Shown here piece after piece: positions 57,674 to 64,000 of a DNA stretch of 64,000 nt. The DNA comes from Comamonas avium (GTDB taxonomy: Bacteria > Pseudomonadota > Gammaproteobacteria > Burkholderiales > Burkholderiaceae_C). Under the pieces are notes generated by a model. The model was not told the DNA's origin and ran no database searches. It saw only the letters and a program-made list of their open reading frames with translations. The position numbers and the translations under genes are program-made. The first letter of the stretch is position 1; each line of letters starts with the position of its first letter. Location of the stretch: the NCBI RefSeq assembly GCF_014836675.1, contig NZ_JACSQK010000005.1:278529-342528 (forward strand), written 5' to 3'.

Positions 57674-58822
57674 ATGACTGATCTGAACAAACGTTCCATG
57701 TTCAAGCTGGCAGCTATTTCGGCGTTGACCGTGACTGCTTTGGCTGCTTGCGGTAAGAAAGATGAACCTGCTCCAGCGCCTGCCGCAGCCCCCGCTGTAG
57801 AGGCCCCCGCCAAGGCTGAGCCGCTGAAGATTGCTTTTGCTTATGTCGGCCCTGTGGGTGATGGTGGCTGGAGCTTTGCGCACGATACGGCGCGCAAGAA
57901 ATTGCAGGAAGTCATGGGTGACAAGATCGTCACTTCCTATGTGGAAAGCGTGCCCGAAGGCCCCGATGCCGAACGCGTGCTGCGCGATCTGGCCAGCCAG
58001 GGCAACAAGGTGGTTTTTGGCACAACGTTTGGCTACATGGACTCCATCCAGAAGATTGCGCCAGATTTCAAAGATGTCAAATTCGAGCACGCCACCGGCT
58101 ACAAAACGGCTGACAACGTGCGCACCTATGACAGCCGTACCTACGAAGGCGCTTACATGGCGGGCGTCATTGCCGGTGGCATGACCAAGACCAACACCTT
58201 GGGCATCGTCGGTTCCGTGCCAATTCCTGAGGTGATTCGCAACATCAACTCCTTCACGATGGGTGCCCAGTCGGTCAACCCCAACATCACGACCAAGGTG
58301 GTGTGGGTGAACGAATGGTTCAGCCCTCCCAAGGAAACAGAAGCAGCCACCAGCCTGATCAACGGTGGCGCCGACATCCTGTTCCAGAACACCGACTCGC
58401 CTGCCGTGCTCAAGACCGCTGAAGAAAAGGGCAAACGCGCTTTTGGCTGGGATTCGGACATGACCGCCTACGGCCCTAAAGCCCACCTGGGCTCGGCCAT
58501 CATTGACTGGTCGCCTTACTACATCAAGGCCACCAACGACGTGCTCAACGGCACGTGGACCTCGGGTCGTGCATGGTGGGGTGTGCAAGAAGGTGCCATT
58601 GACCTGGTATCGCTGGCTGACGACATTCCTGCCGAGCTGAAGGCCAAGGTTGATGAAGTGAAGGCTGGCTTGAAGTCTGGTTCGTTCAAGATCTGGAAGG
58701 GTCCGCTCGCATCTAACGATGGCAAGGAAGTTTTGGCCGACGGCGCTGTGGCTGACGATGCCTTCCTGTCTGGCGTGAACTTCTACATCAAGGGCGTAGA
58801 AGGCAAGGTTCCCGGCCAGTAA
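57674..58822 (+). CDS. BMP-family nucleoside receptor lipoprotein 2
   Basis: A 382-residue paralog of the receptor at 56162 with the same layout: lipobox LAAC with Cys26, Ala/Pro linker, then IAFAYVGPVGDGGWSFAHDT, VVFGTTFGYMDSI, GAYMAGVIAGGMTKT and AHLGSAIIDWSPYY. The two are very similar along their length but differ in the ligand-facing stretch GKDGDMSAYAPK versus GWDSDMTAYGPK. It is separated from the first receptor by a terminator and its own possible promoter, so the two may have different ligands or expression. Confidence 0.92.
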   Translation: MTDLNKRSMFKLAAISALTVTALAACGKKDEPAPAPAAAPAVEAPAKAEPLKIAFAYVGPVGDGGWSFAHDTARKKLQEVMGDKIVTSYVESVPEGPDAERVLRDLASQGNKVVFGTTFGYMDSIQKIAPDFKDVKFEHATGYKTADNVRTYDSRTYEGAYMAGVIAGGMTKTNTLGIVGSVPIPEVIRNINSFTMGAQSVNPNITTKVVWVNEWFSPPKETEAATSLINGGADILFQNTDSPAVLKTAEEKGKRAFGWDSDMTAYGPKAHLGSAIIDWSPYYIKATNDVLNGTWTSGRAWWGVQEGAIDLVSLADDIPAELKAKVDEVKAGLKSGSFKIWKGPLASNDGKEVLADGAVADDAFLSGVNFYIKGVEGKVPGQ

Positions 58823-58860
58823 GCCATCACCAACGAGCCTCTGACTGGCTCGGTTATTGC

Positions 58861-58890
58861 AAGGGCAGCCTGTGGGCTGCCCTTTTTTTT
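58861..58890 (+). terminator. Terminator after the second BMP receptor gene
   Basis: GGGCAGCC-TGTG-GGCTGCCC followed by eight T residues, about 40 bases after the stop. Confidence 0.9.
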
Positions 58891-58906
58891 GGAAAGATCG
58901 CGGTCT

Positions 58907-60965
<2,059 letters not shown>

Positions 60966-60966
<1 letters not shown>

Positions 60967-61058
60967 AGAATAGCTGCTAACGTATGCTGGTAAAGGTTTT
61001 TCGATAGTTTTATATCTGAAGCATTTGCTGTGTAAGCGTTAGCAGCTACTTTTTTTAA
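60966..61058. repeat. Interspersed palindromic repeat, copy D
   Basis: The arms AATAGCTGCTAACG and (inverted) AGTAGCTGCTAACGCTTA flank a centre with GATAGTTTTATATCTGAA like copy A. It lies between the convergent adenine deaminase and HIT genes. Confidence 0.75.
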
Positions 61059-61075
61059 ATCAAAGACACCCAGGT

Positions 61076-61519
61076 CTAAGCCTGCAGCGCTGCCTTCAGT
61101 TGCTCTGCGTAGGCTTGCAGCATCTGCATGCCCGGCTCTTTGCGTGGCCAGGCAAGTGCCATGCCATCGCCTTCATGGCGCGGCAGCACATGCATGTGAA
61201 AGTGAAAAACCGTCTGCCCGCCCGCTGCGCCATTGGCCTGAAAGAGGGTGATGCCATCGGGGTCAAACGCCGCTTGTGCGGCCACGGCTACGCGCTGTGC
61301 GGTCTGCATGATGGCGGCGGCTTCTTCGGCTGTTAGCTCCAGCACGGTCACCGCGTGGCGCTTGCTGGCGACCAGCACATGGCCCGGGTTGACCTGACCG
61401 ATGTCCATGAACGCCACGGTTAGCGCATCTTCATAAATTTTTGCCGCTGGAATCTCTCCCGCCGCGATCTTGCAAAAAATGCAGTGACCGGGTGGGGATG
61501 TGTCAATAAACATGGGCAT
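61076..61519 (-). CDS. HIT-family nucleotide hydrolase/transferase
   Basis: A 147-residue histidine triad protein. The triad HFHMHVLPR is near residue 100, and the N-terminal zinc-like pair CIFCKIAAGEIPAAKIYED is typical of the Hint/HIT branch that hydrolyses nucleoside phosphoramidates or dinucleotides. ATG at 61519 follows CAGGAGAC; an ATG two codons later is possible. It is the last ordinary chromosomal gene before the integrase. Confidence 0.92.
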   Translation of the reverse strand: MPMFIDTSPPGHCIFCKIAAGEIPAAKIYEDALTVAFMDIGQVNPGHVLVASKRHAVTVLELTAEEAAAIMQTAQRVAVAAQAAFDPDGITLFQANGAAGGQTVFHFHMHVLPRHEGDGMALAWPRKEPGMQMLQAYAEQLKAALQA

Positions 61520-61870
61520 GGCAATTTGTCTCCTGCAGTAAATGGCTGCCATCGTAGGCAGACCGGCCGCTGACCGCCAGTCTGGTTAGTCCGAACGCAG
61601 CAAAGGCTACTGAGCAGCGCTAGAATTCGCCCCTTCGCAAGCTGGTTGCTCCATTGGCTTGTGTTTTTCATTTCGGAGCCATGTAGAGGAAAATCAGTGC
61701 ACCAGCTTGCACAGGCTTGAACTGCGAATTCTCCTCAAGTCTTTGATTTTTCAGGTTTGCAAGTCCAATCTAGTGCAAGCCCATACAATCCAAATCTTCG
61801 AAAAACTGTCACCAGAACTGTCACAGAAATGTACGGGGTCTCGCTGTGACAGGCTGCTCAGGAGATTGGC
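61520..61870. other. Left boundary region of a putative integrated element
   Basis: About 350 bp without a gene between the HIT and integrase genes. Three copies of a 7-mer lie just before the integrase: CTGTCAC at 61806 and 61818 (with ACTGTCAC exact in both) and its inverse GTGACAG at 61846. These could be recombinase arm sites or an operator. GAATTCGC near 61624 recurs inverted near 61723. An attachment core cannot be defined without the right end. Confidence 0.45.
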
Positions 61871-63160
61871 ATGGCCACCACTCACGGTCAAATTTTTGCA
61901 GACCTCGCACCCGGTAAGTTCACTCGCGTAGCCAAGGTAGTGCCCTCTGGTTCACTTGAAGCCCGGCGTATGGCGGGTGATGTCGTGATGTTCTACTGGC
62001 GCTACACGTACGAGAACAACAGTTCACGCGAAGTGATCGGCGTTTGGGACTCCAAAGCAAAGCCCAAGGATCTGAAGCCTACTGCGCGTGGCTACTCTGT
62101 CTTAGCCGCGCAGGAAGCTGCCCGCGAGATGGCAGCGCTGCACCGCTCCAACCTTGATGCTGGTGGCTACGCAGCGGTCATGGCCAAGCGCAAAGCCGAG
62201 CAACAAAAAGCCAAGCAGGATAAGCAAAACTTGTCGGCATTCACACTTCAAGCGCTCCTCACTGACTATGTCCACTGGCTGGGCGCGAATGGCAAGGTTT
62301 CCGAAGGCAAGGTACGGACCCAGTTCAAGCTGCACGTCATCAATGCCTGGCCAGAGCTGGCGGCACTTCCGGCCAATGAGGTGACGGAAGAACAGATTGC
62401 GGACATTCTGCGCAAGATGATTGAAGCGGGAAAGGTCACCACAGCATGGGGCCTGCGCAAGATGCTGCGCGCTGCATTTCAGATGGCCCGTGAAGCCAAA
62501 ACAAACCCTGCTGTGCCTATCAAGTTCAAGGACTATGCGCTGAAGTTCAACCCTGTCAACGATGTGAAAGTGGTGGGCGGTGGCGGGGCCGACATGAATC
62601 CACTGTCTGGCGCGGAGATGCATGCGTACTGGCAGGCAATAAAGCAATTGGACACCCAGCAGGGCGCAGTTCTGCGCCTTCACCTTCTGACCGGCGGCCA
62701 GCGCCTTGAGCAATTGCGTGCGCTAAAAACAGTTGACGTTCACGCTGCGCACATTGTTTTATGGGATGGCAAGGGAAAGGTCGGCACTGCGCCTCGGCAG
62801 CATCTTGTGCCCCTGATCCCAGAGGCCAAGCGTGCCTTGGAAATGTGCAATCCAACGGGTGACTACGCGCTAAGTGTCAAAGACGGTGAACCGTTGGGCA
62901 ATAACACCATACGCCTTTGGGCTCAAAAACTGCCTGGCAATCAGAGCTTTAAACCCAAGCGTGTTCGCTCTGGTGTTGAAACACTTCTTGCTAGCCTTGG
63001 GGTGTCGAAAGAAATCCGCTGGCGGCTGCAAAGCCACGGCATTTCTGGTGTTCAAGACAGGCACTACAACGCCTATGAATACATGAAAGAAAAGGAGGAA
63101 GCACTGTCACTCCTCTTCAAGTACCTTGAAGGATCTAATTCACCACGCCTTTCTGGTTAG
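61871..63160 (+). CDS. Phage-type tyrosine recombinase (integrase)
   Basis: A 429-residue site-specific recombinase. A SAM-like core-binding domain lies at about residues 120-215, and the catalytic domain from about 245. Arg I is in LLTGGQRLEQLRAL. The box normally reading HxLRRT is KRVRSGVETLLASLG, so the His is replaced by Lys while Arg II is kept. The late His is in QSHGISGVQ, and the nucleophile is probably the Tyr in DRHYNAYEYM. AGGAG precedes the ATG. It marks the edge of a mobile island extending to the right, past the window end. Confidence 0.88.
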   Translation: MATTHGQIFADLAPGKFTRVAKVVPSGSLEARRMAGDVVMFYWRYTYENNSSREVIGVWDSKAKPKDLKPTARGYSVLAAQEAAREMAALHRSNLDAGGYAAVMAKRKAEQQKAKQDKQNLSAFTLQALLTDYVHWLGANGKVSEGKVRTQFKLHVINAWPELAALPANEVTEEQIADILRKMIEAGKVTTAWGLRKMLRAAFQMAREAKTNPAVPIKFKDYALKFNPVNDVKVVGGGGADMNPLSGAEMHAYWQAIKQLDTQQGAVLRLHLLTGGQRLEQLRALKTVDVHAAHIVLWDGKGKVGTAPRQHLVPLIPEAKRALEMCNPTGDYALSVKDGEPLGNNTIRLWAQKLPGNQSFKPKRVRSGVETLLASLGVSKEIRWRLQSHGISGVQDRHYNAYEYMKEKEEALSLLFKYLEGSNSPRLSG

Positions 63161-63243
63161 CCACTTATTGCTTTACATGTCGACCAAGGATGCGCCGGAA
63201 AGAAATTGCGGTTTATTTATTATCATCTAAAGGTTGTTTTTTG

Positions 63244-63324
63244 AAAAAATCACACTTAAGTTGTTTTTTTCATAAAATCATTCTTAGGTGATTTTTTGAT
63301 AATATTACTTAAATGTGATTTTTT
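63244..63324. promoter_or_regulatory. Iterated operator-like sites in front of the HTH gene
   Basis: AAAAAATCACACTTAAGT (63244-63261) and ACTTAAATGTGATTTTTT (63307-63324) are inverted copies matching at 17 of 18 positions. Between them AAAATCA and TGATTTT (63274-63295) form another palindrome. The region is very AT-rich and directly precedes the HTH gene, as expected for an autoregulated antitoxin-type repressor. Confidence 0.65.
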
Positions 63325-63335
63325 AGAGGTGAAAG

Positions 63336-64000
63336 ATGGACTTCGTTCTGGCATTTCCCGAGCAATTAGGGATTCATATGAAGTCTCTGCGCAAGGCGGC
63401 TGGCTTAAGTCAAGCAGGTTTGGCAGAGTTGCTCGGAGTCACCCAGTCTAGGGTTGCAGCTATTGAAAAAGATCCCTCTGCCATTAGCGTTGGGCAATTT
63501 CTTGCAATTTTGAAATTGCTAAACGCAGAGCTTGTGGTACGGCTGAAAACTGACGGGAGAATTTTGTCTCCTAAGGTTTGGAATCAGTTGCAGAAACATA
63601 GAGATGAGGGTATAGGCCAGAAGCTTGGTATGACTACTGTGGCAGAGCCAAAACAGGAAGAGGCTAAGCCAGCAGCTTCGGTGATGCCATTGGGGGCAAA
63701 TCTCATGGACGAAAAAGGAAACATCGTGCCACGTCCGGTAAGCGGGTCAGTTGCAACGCCTAAGTCGAGGGGAATGACAGGAGTTTTGCCACCGCAGCTG
63801 CTTGAGCAACTGAAGAAGCAGGGCCTCATGGATGAAAAAGGAAACATCGTGCCACGTCCGATAAGTGGGTCAGTTGCAGTGCCTAAGCCGAGGGGAATGA
63901 CAGGAGTTTTGCCACCGCAGCTGCTTGAGCAACTGAAGAAGCAGGGCCTCATGGATGAAAAAGGAAACATCGTGCCACGTCCGATAAGTGGGTCAGTTGC
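63336..64000 (+). CDS. HTH (XRE/HipB-like) protein with tandem-repeat C-terminus, partial at window end
   Basis: The frame opens with ATG at 63336 after GAGGTG and is still open at the window end (221 codons). Residues 14-70 form an XRE helix-turn-helix (MKSLRKAAGLSQAGLAELLG, VTQSRVAAIEK, ISVGQFLAILKLLNAEL) resembling HipB-type antitoxins. A linker follows, and from residue 123 a 41-residue unit repeats in tandem (MDEKGNIVPRP, RGMTGVLPPQLLEQLKKQG). HipB homologs are normally 70-110 residues, so the repeat tail is unusual. A HipA-like kinase gene would be expected downstream, outside the window. Confidence 0.78.
   Translation, partial: MDFVLAFPEQLGIHMKSLRKAAGLSQAGLAELLGVTQSRVAAIEKDPSAISVGQFLAILKLLNAELVVRLKTDGRILSPKVWNQLQKHRDEGIGQKLGMTTVAEPKQEEAKPAASVMPLGANLMDEKGNIVPRPVSGSVATPKSRGMTGVLPPQLLEQLKKQGLMDEKGNIVPRPISGSVAVPKPRGMTGVLPPQLLEQLKKQGLMDEKGNIVPRPISGSV
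63705..64000 (+). repeat. 123-bp in-frame tandem repeat in the HTH gene
   Basis: Units begin at 63705, 63828 and 63951, exactly 123 bp apart, each starting ATGGA(C/T)GAAAAAGGAAAC. The first two differ at a handful of positions, and the third is cut by the window end. The 3' half of each unit (GGGGAATGACAGGAGTTTTG onward) is identical. Confidence 0.95.

Noticed and set aside
63584..63970. Minus-strand repeat-rich frame at the window end
   Set aside because: It is the antisense of the 123-bp repeats of the HTH gene, which has a start, ribosome site and domain.

Overview
The window looks like chromosome of a betaproteobacterium of the Comamonadaceae (Comamonas/Delftia type). This is inferred from the gene content: orphan Bug-type tripartite tricarboxylate receptors, a tcu-type tricarballylate locus, a TRAP operon, a PuuD-type membrane urate oxidase and a BMP-type nucleoside importer. 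Moderately high GC, GTG/TTG starts and tight operons fit. No phylogenetic test was possible here.

Layout. 1-6000: end of an EmrAB-type drug exporter, a B12-binding radical SAM protein, a small membrane protein and an acyltransferase. 6000-10800: tricarballylate catabolism (Bug receptor, tcuB, tcuA, tcuR). 10800-13440: thiC under a TPP riboswitch with a terminator. 13500-19540: TRAP transporter operon with a DUF2848 protein and an amidase, facing a GntR regulator across two near-identical palindromes. 19900-22400: lactate/malate-type dehydrogenase with a DASS carrier. 22900-30220: tRNA-Ser, ankyrin protein, orphan receptors, cupin, flavin reductase-like protein and malic enzyme.

30400-61000 is dominated by purine catabolism. 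It holds an NCS2 permease, two paralogous GntR regulators, a dicarboxylate symporter, an M20 hydrolase, a UraD-allantoate amidohydrolase fusion, allantoinase PuuE, UraH, XdhC, PuuD, XdhB, XdhA, a BMP-type nucleoside ABC importer with two receptors, a Rieske oxygenase and adenine deaminase. Together they outline adenine -> hypoxanthine -> xanthine -> urate -> 5-hydroxyisourate -> OHCU -> allantoin -> allantoate -> ureidoglycine. TGTATACA-type palindromes lie in front of five of these transcription units and are the best candidate for a shared operator. Guanine deaminase and the enzymes after ureidoglycine are not seen.

61560 to the end is the left edge of a likely integrated element. A phage-type integrase is followed by an AT-rich promoter with iterated operator-like sites and an open-ended HTH (HipB-like) gene whose C-terminus is built from 123-bp in-frame tandem repeats. 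Scattered through the window is a family of short palindromic repeats. The four long copies all lie between convergent genes and one short copy lies inside xdhA.
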